Part shown: positions 13,213 through 24,978 of the stretch, piece by piece
How the letters are laid out: every line of letters starts with the position of its first letter
Position numbering within the stretch: position 1 is the stretch's first letter
Translations under genes and position numbers: made by a program
The notes under the pieces: generated by a model
The model's database searches: none
Told to the model about the DNA's origin: nothing
What the model saw: only the letters and a program-made list of their open reading frames with translations
Assembly (NCBI GenBank): GCA_033297205.1
Contig: MU859127.1
Location: 98,968 to 162,967 of the forward strand
Origin: Pseudoneurospora amorphoporcata
Lineage: Eukaryota; Ascomycota; Sordariomycetes; Sordariales; Sordariaceae
Length of the DNA stretch: 64,000 bases
Direction of reading: 5' to 3'

Positions 13213-13630
13213 CAAGTTCACAGCGTCACGCTTTGTCTCTTTTCAAACACCAACCGCGACTCGTTCTCTACGTGTCCCTCGTTCTTTCACTCCTGGTCCC
13301 AGTCACCAGTCACCACGCCGCTCGCTATCAGCACCAAACCGAAAGAACCGAAAAGAACACCATCGTTTTTACCCAAACGTTCACTTTTCATCAACAGCAA
13401 GGCGACGGACTCGTTGCTTGAATTCGGACTCAACTTTGAAAAAGACACGGAACGGGCCTTATCATATCGGCACCAACCAACACACATGCACGTCAGCACG
13501 TAAACAAGACATAACTTTGTGCATACGCTACGCATTTTCTGCAGTATTATCTCGCCTTGCAGCGTCAAGCACTCACGACTTAAACTTTTCACCAATTTGT
13601 ATAGGTAATCTTTGCATTATCTCACAAAGC

Positions 13631-15628
13631 ATGGGTTCGGTTTCACAGTCCAAAAGACTGTTGAACTATCCAGACCCCTTGAGAGGGTAAGCTCAGCTCT
13701 CAATATTACGGCCGTCGCTTCGAGCGTCGCAGAAAAGCGACCAGATGTGCTAACTGACGTTGAATAGCCCGGATGTTCCGTATGTTGTGGAGAGAAATTC
13801 CAATCCGCCCATTCGCGGCTGGTTCATTTGCGCCGCTGCCTTAATGTGAGTTTTCCTAGGGAGAATCGCTTCAAATGATGAGCTAACACCGGTCACCAGT
13901 CTGGAATATATTCGCTTTGTCAGGGAGATAATATGGCACAACGCCGGCTTTGGCGACCTACGCAAGATTCGCCCTTATATTGAGGATTATGAGCCATGGT
14001 TTGAGCCTCAAATCGTACCCTATCCCGACCCAGAGACTACCGACGAAGCCAAGGATGATTTTCAGGATGACGAAATCCCGGAAACCGAGGCCGCCAAGCG
14101 AGACGACATCCAGCACAAGTATCCTCAGGCTAAGTACTACTCAGTGGAGGATTACCGAACACTCTACCTCTCGGGCGCACTCACTCCCTTGGATGTTGCC
14201 CAGGCTCTGCTGCCCCTGATCCGTCGCGATGTCGAGAACCCTACCGAGTACTCTTCAGCATGGTTCGACAGCAAGGTTGAGAAAATTCTAGCAGCGGCAA
14301 GTGCTTCAACGCAGCGATACAAGGAGGGTCGCTCTCTCGGCCCTCTGGATGGCGTTCCCACCGGAGTAAAGGACGAGTACGACATGGACGGCTACGAAAC
14401 CAACCTTGGTTCGAAAAACATCTACACAGGAACCATTCACGAGGATGATTCCATTACGACCTGGTGTGTGCGCAAGCTGCAAGAATCCGGCGCCATCATC
14501 CTCGGCAAGCTCTCCATGCACGAGTTCGGTCTCGACACGACGGGCAACAACCCGATCCACGGCACTCCCAGGAACCCTCACAACCCGAATTACTACACAG
14601 GCGGCAGTTCTTCGGGCACCGGCTACGCTGTCAGCGCCGGACTCATCCCCATTGGTCTCGGCAGCGATGGCGGCGGCAGTATCCGCATTCCCTCCAGTTT
14701 CTGCGGTGTCTTTGGTCTCAAGCCCACTCACGGCCGTCTCTCTTTCAAGCCTGGCCAAAACCACTGCCTGACCTGCGCCTGTCTCGGTCCCATCGCCGCG
14801 GATATCAAGTCCCTCGCCACCGTCTTCCAAGTCATCTGCAAGCCTCACCCATTCTCTCCTTTCCCACCTTTGAAGCGCCTCAGCTTGACCACCACTCCCA
14901 ATGGCGGTAATCCCAAGGTTCTCGGAATCCCCTCGGCCTGGTTCGCCCGCGCCACGCCCGCCATCCAAACCCTCTGCAATACTATGATTAGGCGTCTGTG
15001 TTCGGACCACGGTTACACAGCCGTGGAAATCGACATCCCCTTCCTTCCCGAAGGCCAAATTGCGCACGCCATCACCGTCCTCACCGACGCTGCCACCCTC
15101 CTCCCGGAAACCAGCAACCTGACCTACGGCAATCGCATCCTCATCGCCCTTGGCACCGTCACTCCGGCCTCGGATTACATGCTAGCCATGAAGCTGCGCC
15201 GCGTGCTGATGCAGCACCTCTCGTGGCTCTGGCAGCAGTATCCAGGCATGCTGATCGTCACTCCCACCACCAGTTGCGAGGGCCTGCCAATCAAGACCAA
15301 GAGCGAGCTGAAGTGGGGTGTGAATGATGGAGATAGAACGTTGCAGAGCATGGAGTATGTTTGGTTGGCGAATTTCTGTGGGTTGCCGAGCATTTCGGTG
15401 CCCGCTGGGTTTGTCGGCCCGGAGTCGGGGTTGGTGAATGATATGGATGTTCAGGGACGTGGAGAGGTTCCGGTAGGATTGATGGCTATGGGCGAGTGGT
15501 GTGCCGAGGAGCAGCTGTTGCAGTTTGGAGCGGTTTGTGAGGAGGCGGGCGCAGATAGAAGGAGGAGGCCGCCGATTTGGGTGGATGTGGTGAAGAAGGC
15601 CAAGGAGGACGTTGCGCAGAGGGGTTAG
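13631..15628 (+). CDS. amidase-signature family hydrolase with N-terminal hydrophobic segment
   Basis: Hydrolyses an amide bond by the Ser-cisSer-Lys mechanism of the amidase-signature family (GatA, FAAH, acetamidase and relatives). Three exons, 13631-13686, 13768-13845 and 13900-15628, give 620 residues. The catalytic lysine is in GVPTGVKDEYD (about 202), the cis-serine in GGSSSGTG (about 282) and the nucleophile in DGGGSIRIPSS (about 305). A hydrophobic stretch near residues 35-50 (GWFICAAALILEYIRF) may anchor it to a membrane. The two introns are 81 and 54 bp with GTAAGC/GTGAGT donors, and the joins are in frame. The substrate is unknown; a GatA role is less likely because the N-terminal extension does not look like a mitochondrial presequence. 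Confidence 0.93.
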
Positions 15629-17427
15629 AGGAAGGAGTAAGTATTGTGGTGGGTTGAGATTGGACGTGATATCCGTTTTGATGAGCAGAAGTGCGGACAG
15701 AGGGTGGGAGAGTGTTGGTGGTATATCGTGTAGTATCACCTAAATTCACAAACAGCGTTGTGGAATAGCAAGTTCAGCAACACGTCAACGTCTCGCATTA
15801 TTGGATAGTGCGATTTCATAACCTGTTCACAAAGGCACTTGGACTTATGGAGTCTCGGAATCTCACCTCAAGCTCGGTCGATAGAGATTACACGCGAGGT
15901 GCATTCCACTTCCTATTACTTGGCCACCCTGTTACTTTACAGCTTCAGTCCTTCGGTAACAGATTCGGGCAAACATCCCGTCGGTAGGCAATTCGCGAGG
16001 AGGAAAGAGTTCTCAAACATGGAGCCACAAATTAGGAAGGCGTGATCAAAATCGTTAAATCTTTCGGATGAACCTTTCTCGTTAACTACACCTTCCCTGC
16101 TCGGTCGTACCCAATTTGTTCTTGCCCTACATCGGATCAAATCAGTAAAGTTTCCCACATTCCTCTCCCGGACTCTGTCTTGGTTGCTAACTGAACCCTC
16201 GTTCGTGCCGTCGTGTTTCTATAATTTATTCAGACATCTTCCGAGAAGCTTACCTACTGTTATCATCGTCACACCAATTTGTCTCGGCTGTTCGTTTTGC
16301 AGCACACATACAGCAAACAGGAAAGTGGTACGGGTCGTATCTGTCTAATTCCTGTCGTCACACCTCGGGCAATTCCTGAGCTGTGTAACACAAAGAAAGT
16401 TTAAATCCAACCGTTCTCCATCGTCAACAGTGCCCCTGGCCCGCTCCAAATGCTCACCTGCAAGCAGCCCAACAAGATTGAAGATCAGGCTGTGGACGAT
16501 GGAAGGCAATCCTTATGCGCTTATGCCCTATGAGCGGGTCGCCAGCACGATGAAACCGAACGAGATGCAATTGAGATTTGTTGTGGTATAGTTTCAGGTC
16601 ACCCAGCTTGTCTTACCGCGAGGAGAGCTCGGAATACGGAATCCTGGCAAAGTGAACTGTAGTAAACGCCATTTGATGCTTTACAGATTTTCATAGCGAA
16701 CCCCACTCTCGAGTCTTGGAAGAAGAACTGGGTCAAAAGGCGAGATTGCCTCACTCTTAAACGGCTCCTATTCAATATCCGTTTTACTCAGCATGCCGGC
16801 TTTCACATCACACCTACCTTACCCGACTCCGGATCCATGCCAGATGAATCCATCCCTTCCCAGCGAGCAATCTCACCGTCCCATTGGGCGGAGCCAAGAC
16901 CAAGACCCTATCATCCGGGGTAACGTGTCTACCTAAAACTCATTCTATGGAGGATCACAAACCTGAGCGCACAAGAGGCTGTACTTATGGCTTACCTACA
17001 GCTACAAGGGCCAGGGCCTAGTCTAGAGTGCAACCTCACCCTATCACCATGTTTACTTCACGTTAAGCTCACTGCTGACATCTCCACGGGTGCCACAACG
17101 CAACGCTGCAGCAAAGCAAAGCCCGTGGATTCTATTCCTAGTCACCAACCTGTTACTAGGCGAGATGGGGATTAGATACATTCCCATTTCCCATTTTTGC
17201 GGGTACGCGAAACCGCCGCCGGGAAAAGTGGGCAAACATCACGGTTCGTTGGCCCGTTACGAGATATTGCGGACGGCCGAGGGTCTGCCTCAATCCATAT
17301 AAAACGGGGTATATCCTTCCCATGATCGTGGCCACGATGGAGGTCTCTTGAGTCTTCAGTCAACTTCTCATCTTTTTTTCCATTGCTTTTTTGTGTTTCC
17401 TGATTTCCTATCTCAGTTCAAGACACC
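15629..17427. other. intergenic region, promoter of M43 protease on right
   Basis: About 1.8 kb with no frame longer than about 75 residues and no domain. The right end holds the protease promoter with a TATA box at 17298-17304. I see nothing else that I can support. Confidence 0.65.
17298..17304 (+). promoter_or_regulatory. TATA box, M43 protease promoter
   Basis: TATAAAA about 124 bp upstream of the protease ATG, followed by a CT-rich leader (CATCTTTTTTTCC). Spacing fits a short-leader, inducible secreted enzyme gene. Confidence 0.6.
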
Positions 17428-18448
17428 ATGATCTTCAGCAAGGTAGCTCTGGCCGCGGCGGCCATGATGGCTTCTTCTACCGGTGTGTTCGCCAAGGGTA
17501 CTCAACCGGGCAGCAGCAACAGATGCGGAACACCACACATGACGCCCGAGCAAGTGCACAACTACAACACGCTCGCCTCTCAGTCGATGAACAGGCTCAA
17601 TGCCATAAAGGCAAGTGCCCAAAAGACGGGAGGCAGTTCTACCCAAAAGGTGGAAAACGAGGATTTGCAGGAGAAGGAAATCAAAGTCTATGTCCACGTC
17701 TTGGCGAACGGTACCAAGGTGGAAGATGGGTATCTCGAGGTTAGTTTTCCTCCATCCTACTTCCATGCCCCCTCCCTTTTATTTGCCAAGGTAACCATCG
17801 ATAAACCAAAAAAAGGAATCCCAAATCCACGAACAAATCTCGGTCCTCAACGCCGACTTCAGCTCCGCCAAGCTCTCCTTCCGCCTCCAAAACATTTCCT
17901 ACACCGTCAACAAGACCTGGGCCGCCGGCGAGGACGAATACGGCTTCAAATCCGCCCTCCGCAAGGGTGAATACACCGACCTCAACCTCTACTTTCCCAT
18001 CTCCCTCCCCGATTCCCTTCTCGGATACGCCTACTTCCCCGTCTTCTTGTCTCAATCCGGCCAAGATCCCACCAACGACATGTTCACCCTCGACGGCGTG
18101 GTGATTCGGTCTGACACTTTGCCCTTTGGCACTTTTGCGCCCTTCAACTTGGGCAGGACGGCGACGCACGAGGTGGGCCATTGGTTCGGTCTTGACCATA
18201 CTTTTGGGAGTGGCGGTTGTGAGGGGAAGGGGGACATGATTTCTGATACTCCCGTGGAGGCGTCGCCGGCGTATGGATGCCAGGAGGGGAGGGATTCGTG
18301 CCCGGACCAGGAAGGGCTGGATCCGGTGCATAACTTTATGGATTATTCGGATGATGACTGCTTGACGGAGTTTAGCCCGCTGCAGAAGGCTTATATGCAT
18401 CGTGCGTATGAGACGTATCGGCAAAATGTCTATGGGGTCAAGAAGTGA
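17428..18448 (+). CDS. secreted zinc metalloprotease, peptidase family M43 (pappalysin-like)
   Basis: An extracellular zinc endopeptidase. Two exons, 17428-17739 and 17816-18448, give 314 residues. The N-terminus is a signal peptide (about residues 1-22: lysine at 5, then an alanine/methionine core). The metzincin zinc site HEVGHWFGLDH lies at 222-232 and the Met-turn as HNFMDYSDDD with methionine about 279. Cysteines around CEGKGD and CQEGRDSCPD are the usual M43B pairs. The intron is 76 bp with a GTTAGT donor and a purine-rich acceptor AAAAAAAG; it restores ESQIHEQISVLNADFS, the conserved start of the catalytic fold. A canonical TATA box sits 124 bp upstream. Family assignment is strong; the natural substrate is unknown. 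Confidence 0.94.
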
Positions 18449-21400
18449 GGGAGGTGGAGTTTGGAGCTTCACTTGAAGATGGGAGTGAGATGATGACTGG
18501 TATGTGAATGAGGAGTCGGATGTGTATACCTAATGGGCTATACCTCCGGATACCTACATACATAATGGGCTATATATAGCGAGGGAGTTTGCTGGTTATC
18601 TTGGGTCAAAAGGTTAGACTACCTTACCTATCTATCTGCCATTGCAGTTGAAAAAAGAATACCACTTTTTGTTTTGCTCATGGCGAGAAACTGATATTTC
18701 CCTTGAAAGCATTTCCTGGATTGCGAAATTAGAGTATGTCTCAAGCAACGTCTGCCCGTATGAATTTGAACAGTCGACAACCATTGCCTGCCTTTCAGGT
18801 TTCGAGTGATGTTTTTCCACAAAGACCAGCCGACATGTACAAGACCCCGTACGATCAAACTGGCTTCGTCTCACCAAACAAAACTTCATCGACATACCTA
18901 GAAATGTTCTGATGTACCACTAGTCAACCTTTCAAGAGATTTGTCTTCCAGGACCCTGAGTTACAGGTGGCGGTTGATATGAGGTTCAACTTGTGCACTT
19001 GAACACCTTGGGGATACTCTGGGGGGTCATTGCGTGGACCGTAAAGTGGTTTAAATACCTAAACTTCGAATATACACCTCTTCGTTGTCGTCTTGACGGC
19101 CCTCGATCAGGACAACAGCTGGTGATGATGCTTCGAGACTCACTTCACGACACCGGTAACCCTAACCCCCAGGCGATGGAGCTTCTCCCCGACTACATCG
19201 TATGAACGACATTGCAGCCGCAATTGTCGGGGCTCAATAACCTGGTGCTGAATCATGCGTGATGCGAAAGCGGATGCCGGTTACGGTTTGTTTGTTGACA
19301 TTGGCCTCTCTGCTCTTTAAGCCCGACATGTTCGCATCTCGTATCCGAAATGTTGGCGGAGGGCAGCCGGCACTCGAACCCGGCCGGAGCGTCGGGGCTA
19401 CACGGACTCAGAAGCTGGGATGAGGCGTCCGAGCATTTCATTCATGATCCCCGACCCCCGTCCCGGCAGTCCAAATTCCGGATGAACCGGTGCCAACCGT
19501 CAGTCTTGGCTTGTGCTTCTCAATGATCTCCGTGACTCCGCCAGCTCCGAACGTGCTAGCGTTTAGGACCAGTGGTCATCGGTGCAAAACCTCGACGGTG
19601 CGGTGCCGACAGGCAAGACAGGTTACACCCGAGAGCCTGGTATAACTCCCGAAAACTCGTCATGGCTTCAACATGGCATGGTGTGCCCCGATGGCGCCCA
19701 GGGTACAAAATGGATAAAAGGGCATGGGACTTCCTGGGGTCATGGTGTTGCAACAGGGGAAGAAAACAAGGCCGTTGTCACCGAGCTTGTTATGACTGTT
19801 TATGGGTGTACGTACAAGTTCATTGTGATTGATGCCTGCTTGTGACACTCATCTTCTTCCTCGATCTTGTACCTGCTTTGTTGGTTGAGGCTGGACAGCA
19901 AGCCAACTCGATTAGGTATAAGACCCCACGTTGCCAGACTCTCAGACTCGAGAGTGTTATTGAGTATGAAGTTACAGTCTCCACGAGGTGGCTCTCTTGA
20001 TGGAGATGCCGGTATCAAATCATCTCGGTAGAGGATTATAATAGCATTGGGCTGGAACAAGGGGGGACGCCCGAGGCAACAGAGACAATAGCCCGAACAG
20101 TGAAGTGATATGATGTGATATGATTGAATCGGCGCTACTCGAGGAAGTGCTTACACTAGCTTGTTTGATTGTCGAGATGGGGTGGATGTTGAGGCGGCGC
20201 AGTGTAATTCTAGAACCAGGGAGACAGGCTCTTTTGAGAGTTCATGGCCAACCGCTCGACTTGATGCTCTGCGGGCACTGCGGCCGCCAATCTGCCGTAT
20301 TATAGTGTGGATGATCGGGTCCTGCTTGGTTCCCCATCAACTACCTTACCTACATAACAGCGGCCTCATGACAGGCTGACAGAAGAACCTCAGGCGGGTC
20401 CTAGTCGCGACCCGAGGATAGGCGTCATCAGGATGTTTAGAGGAGGAAGATGCGAAACCGAAGACAGGGAGAATGGATTGGTCTTGTGTCTGACTCTTGA
20501 CATTTGACAGGTGGTGAAGTCTGTTCCAGGCCGACTGTTCACGGCCGGCGGTTCAGTGCACTCCATGGCCGCCACGTGACAAAGGGGGGAACCCGACAAC
20601 TTGGGGGGCTCGGGTCCGCGGGTCAGGGACAGAAGTTGCCGTCAACCCACTGCAGAGCGAGAACCAAGCGGAATCGTCGTAGAATGCGCCCGATCTCGAA
20701 CCGCGCCGAGAAGAGGGCAAGAGCAAACGAGTGGAGAGTGAAGGCAGCACAGGCCACAGAGAGCGTCCTCCCCTGTGACGACGGGTCTGGCGGGTGCCCC
20801 TGTGCCCCTGTCCAGGTACCTTATGCCTGGACCCCCTCTTCCCCCCGCCCCTGGCATCGCTCAATTTGTGACCGGGAATTTGCCGATTCCACGCGCGGCG
20901 CAAAAGTTGGAAGTGTCACGGCGGGAGACACCTGTGAGTGAACAAGACGGAACTGGAAGAGGACGAGGAAGGAAATCAACGCATCCCGTTTCGGCAACTG
21001 TGCTCCATTCAGGTTCGGTAATTCATTCGCTCGACATCATCCAACTTTATGCCCTTTTGTCACGTTTTCTTTCTTTGAGCCTTGGCCTTAATCCGACTAG
21101 ACCAGGTTGCCATTCGGGTTCTACACTAACGGGACCACTCCGGACGCCAAAAGTACCTAACAAGACAGGCAAGACAAGGACCACAGTCTCCAAGCCAAGA
21201 ACCACCACCTCGACGGCCAATAATCCCCAACGCGACCACCCAATCTGCGCTCGGCCCACGCCTTCTTTTCTTTTCCAACCGTCCTCTAGATGCAAGACTT
21301 TCTTCCCGCTTTGCAATCTTCAGTCTTGCTAGGGGCCCTTTTTCGCTTTCTGTCTCTCCAGTCCAACTAGGTGCCGAACGAGATAACGAGGACCACCGAG

Positions 21401-22077
21401 CGAGTGAGCGACAGCCCAAAGACCCGTGGACGAGCGAGCCAACTGCACTACACTACACTACACTACCGGTACACTACACTACACTACACTACGCTAGGTC
21501 ATCGATCGAAGCGAGCGAACGAGAGCGAGCCTCCCGACTGCCAAATTGTGATACGCCCTCACTTCGTTTTATCGGCGCCCACCAAACACTCGCTGATACC
21601 AAGCAAAGCCCGCAAAACCCGCAAAACCCAGCCCTCATTCTTGCCCTTCCACCCCCGAGACAGCGTGACCGCATGCTACAGTCGACCGAGACATCGATTA
21701 CTCCGATCACGGCTTGATATTACCGGCCCTCGATCCCGTTCCCCGAAAGCTGAAGCACCACGCGCACAGCCCGGGGAGGCCCTGTGACGTTGTTTCCAGG
21801 CGCACCTGCTATACCCGCCAGCCCTGTCTGCCCTGCTTTGTCAACGCTTGTCGCGAATATTGTTTGACTGCCCGTCTGTCTGACTGCTTGCCTGCCTGCC
21901 CTCTTGTCTGAGGCGCCATCGCTACCCGCGCCAGGTCTCGCTGATCTGCTCATGATAGCCGACTGATACAGCATTTCACGATCTTGTCTGGTTGTGAAAG
22001 CAAAACAAGGCACCCGAGGGCTGCTGTGGCATCTGTCCTTCTTCCTCCCGCAAATAGGCCTCTCTTCTCTTTTCTAG
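18449..22077. other. long intergenic region and 5' leader of Zds gene
   Basis: About 3.6 kb. The left part (18449-20500) has only short frames without domains and a stretch near 19340-19440 that resembles a tRNA T-arm but does not fold as a tRNA. From about 20900 the sequence becomes rich in C/T and short repeats, including the ACTAC pentamer run at 21446-21493, as in a long promoter and leader of the downstream gene. Frames of up to 185 codons here (20775-21332) show no family features and biased low-complexity composition. Confidence 0.55.
21446..21493. repeat. ACTAC pentamer microsatellite
   Basis: Four copies of the CACTA/ACTAC unit, a CCGGT interruption near 21467, then about four more copies ending in ACTACGCTA. 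It lies in the probable leader or promoter of the Zds gene. Confidence 0.85.
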
Positions 22078-24978
22078 ATGATGGTGCGTCCGCATTTCCT
22101 CCTCGCTGGGTCCCGACTCCCGGAAGCCGGGATTTGGATCCATGCTCTCGGCGGAGCCGCACGTCAATTTCCGATATGGATACCGCGTGTCGCTTCCTGG
22201 GCGATCGTCTTCGCATGCGAGACATGGAAAAAATTATGGGTCCTTGTGGATCGGGAGAACCTCCTTTCGACTGACCAACCTGTTGTTATTCCAGCAGACC
22301 TCATCCCGTCCCCGAGGCGATGTTGGCTCCAGTTTCGCTAGCCGACGCGGCCACGACCGACTGTCGATATCTGACCCTAGCCGCCACGTCACCGAGACCA
22401 TAGGAACCATGTATACCATTGACGACGACGACTCCGGTCCCGAAGACGGCCGCCGGGCTAGCCGCCCCCTTAGTTTCGTTGCGACCCAGGGAGATCACTT
22501 AGAGCGCCTTGCTAGCCTCGCCGAGGAGCCCTCTGAGGAGAACTCGGGAGATGAGCTGCGCTTGGTCCGGACAACCTCCGACAAAAACAAGTCAACACTA
22601 CACGATTCGACCGGTGGAAAGAGGGTCAATGGTGGGTTCATAGGAGGAGACGCCGTGACGAACTCCAACACCTTCCCAGCGAGGATATCAAGCGATACGA
22701 GTAGCTCGTCAGAAAGGCCGACCTCCCCGCTTTCGCCAACACGCTCAATACGGGATCTCCAGGCCGACGGACCGGCCTCTCAGTTCCCCATGACGAATAT
22801 CGGCGACGCCAACGACATCGCTCAAGAGTTGAGTAATCTGCAGGCACTGCGACGACTATCGATGGATGTTGGGGGTTTCAACGATCCCGACCTCCTTCCT
22901 TTCTCGAACATGGGCCTGGTCCAGTCCGGTCCACCAACGGGCGAAGATGACGAAGCAGACCCGTCCCGCCTGCTGTGGGTGCCCGCGAGAGTACATCCGG
23001 AACTTGAACCTACGGCGTTCAAGGACTTCTTGGAGAATCGTGTGCAGGCAATAAAGCGGAGGTCCAGTGACTCCATGTTGTCGGTTGACCTGAACCGAAG
23101 TGACTCGACAGGTGGAGGGGGCCTGAGGAGGAAAAAGTCGATGCTCTCTCGCCAGATCAAGCCGACCAGTGAGGGTATTGACTACGTGGATGGTTCGGAG
23201 AGGCTGCAGCGGCAGCGCTCCCGGCATGGCGATGGCAATCCAGAACCTAGCCTGGGCGAGTTGGTAGATGATCCCGCCAAAGCAGTCAAGAAGCCGGCGC
23301 TTGAGACTCACCAAGAGGTGGACGAGGGTGACGCCCCGATATTTCCTGCTCCAAGTATGGGTCTAAGACGCTCCACAAAGACGACATACAGAAAAAGCGG
23401 CAGCGTACGCGGGAACAAAACGACATTCTCGAAGAGGATTTCCGGAAGGCAGTCATCCGAGCATGAAGATGACATGCTCCCTGTCCCAACAATGGACGAG
23501 GCATCAAGTCAAGGCCTGAAGAGGGTACAGTCCGAGCCGGTCCTGGCCGATCTCTACTCACAACCTGAGAAATCGGTGCGAAGACGGGAAAACTTTACAC
23601 GCGAGACCCCGGGCTCATCCGACGACATAACTGTACGACGATCGTTAGAAGACACCCCCGCCGGCGGTCTTACAGATGAACCAAAGCCGATCAGCCCGCC
23701 TGCCCCGGCACCAGCGGAGGCTCTCCCTGTCAAGAAGGTTCCATCCATCCCGCCACCCACAGTCGCCCCGCCGCCGGTGCCTGCAATTGTTGAGACGCCG
23801 CCAGCAGAGATAAAGGATCAGACTTCGCAGTCACTCCCCGATAAGACCTCCACTAAGAAGGCAGAAGAACCTTCGACCCGCTCCGAGAAACGTCCGTCGC
23901 TTGAGTCAACCCAGTCAACAGCGCAAGTTAATGGCAAGAGTCAGCCTAAGCCTTCTGCGCCGAGCGTGGCCACGCAGCCCCCGCCGGTAGTGGATGAGAA
24001 GAAAACGGACAAGAAGGCAAAAGAGAAGGAGGAGGTCGAAACCCCTACCAAATCGTCTGGGTGGAAATGGTTCAAGAGCGATGAGAAGGAAAAGAAGAAG
24101 CGCGAGAAGGAGAAGGAGCGCGAGAGGGAGGAGCAAGCTCGGAAAGCGAAGGCCAAGGGCGGAGACAAGAGCCACGATGCGACCAGGTTGGATGTCCTAC
24201 AAAACTCTATTGAAGGTGCTTCCAAGGGCCGAGAGAGCTTGGTACTGGATCGGGAGAGCATCGACAGTGGCAGGAATGAGGAAAAGAAGAAGGAGACCAA
24301 GAAGGAGAAGGAAGGCTTCTTTGGTGGCCTTTTCGGAGGCAAAAAGAAGGCTGATAAGGAGCCCGCCAAGAAGAAGGAGCAAAGGCCACTTACTCCAGAA
24401 CCTCCTCGCCGAAAACTCGTTCCCGATGTCGACTACTCTTGGACTCGCTTCCCAATTATTGAAGAGCGAGCCATTTACCGGATGGCTCACATCAAGCTTG
24501 CGAATCCCCGCCGATCCTTACAAAGCCAAGTCCTGCTTAGCAACTTCATGTACTCGTATCTGGCTAAGGTCCAGGCCATGCATCCCCAGCTCAATGTGCC
24601 CACCTCACCGCAGCAAAGACGGTTAGAGGAAGAGCGCAAGCGCCGTGAAGCCGAACAGAAGGCGGCACAGCAGCGAGCGATGGAGCAACTTGCTCTTGAA
24701 CAACAGATGGCAGCGATGTCTGGCCAAACCGATTTCAACTTTGAGTACCATCGCGTAAGTCGACGCTCACCTAATCCGTTTGATAATCAGAACGCTGACA
24801 TTTCATACAGTCTGGTAATGACTACGGCGAGGCATCGGGCGGCGGCACTCAGTACGTCGATGACGCTCAGATCTACGAATACGAGCAACAACGGAACGAA
24901 TCTCGCGCCCGGCATGAAAAACAACAAGAAGAATATCGCAACAAAGGCAAAGATGACGAGGATGGCGACATGTGGTAG
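22078..24978 (+). CDS. Zds-family protein (PP2A-Cdc55 regulator type)
   Basis: Zds1/Zds2 of yeast bind the Cdc55 subunit of PP2A and act in mitotic exit, polarity and mRNA export; the role here is inferred from that family. Preferred exons are 22078-22083, 22295-24754 and 24811-24978, giving 877 residues. The Zds C-terminal domain is at about 705-760 (DVDYSWTRFPIIEERAIYRM followed by SNFMYSYLAKVQ). The rest is disordered: RRKKSMLSRQIKP near 280, a P-rich block near 470-520, and a basic KEKEKEREREE coiled region near 600-620. The last intron (56 bp, GTAAGT...CAG) turns the tail into GDMW-stop. The start is less sure: an unspliced ATG at 22142 would give 926 residues. I favour splicing because the intron ends in CTGAC...TTATTCCAG and leaves QTSSRPRGD...RRGHDRLSISDPSRHVTE at the N-terminus. 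Confidence 0.88.

Larger units (their letters stand above)
11571..13630. other. divergent intergenic region (Smr gene / amidase)
   Basis: About 2 kb between two genes read away from each other. It contains a 15-base C run at 12710-12724, a TATA box at 13099-13105 and a CA tract at 13192-13209. Open frames such as 12535-12924 (+) run through the C tract and have no domain. The last 500 bp is the probable amidase 5' leader, rich in C and A. Confidence 0.6.

Noticed and set aside
14306..15067. 253-codon open frame antisense to the amidase
   Set aside because: Shadow of the amidase-signature exon; no independent features.
19335..19445. tRNA-like stretch on the minus strand with GGGTTCGAGTGCC
   Set aside because: The T-arm stem has a mismatch at its last pair, and no D-arm, anticodon arm or acceptor stem of the right spacing can be folded around it.
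20775..21332. 185-codon frame upstream of the Zds gene
   Set aside because: Low-complexity, no domain, runs through leader-like C/T-rich and microsatellite-adjacent DNA.
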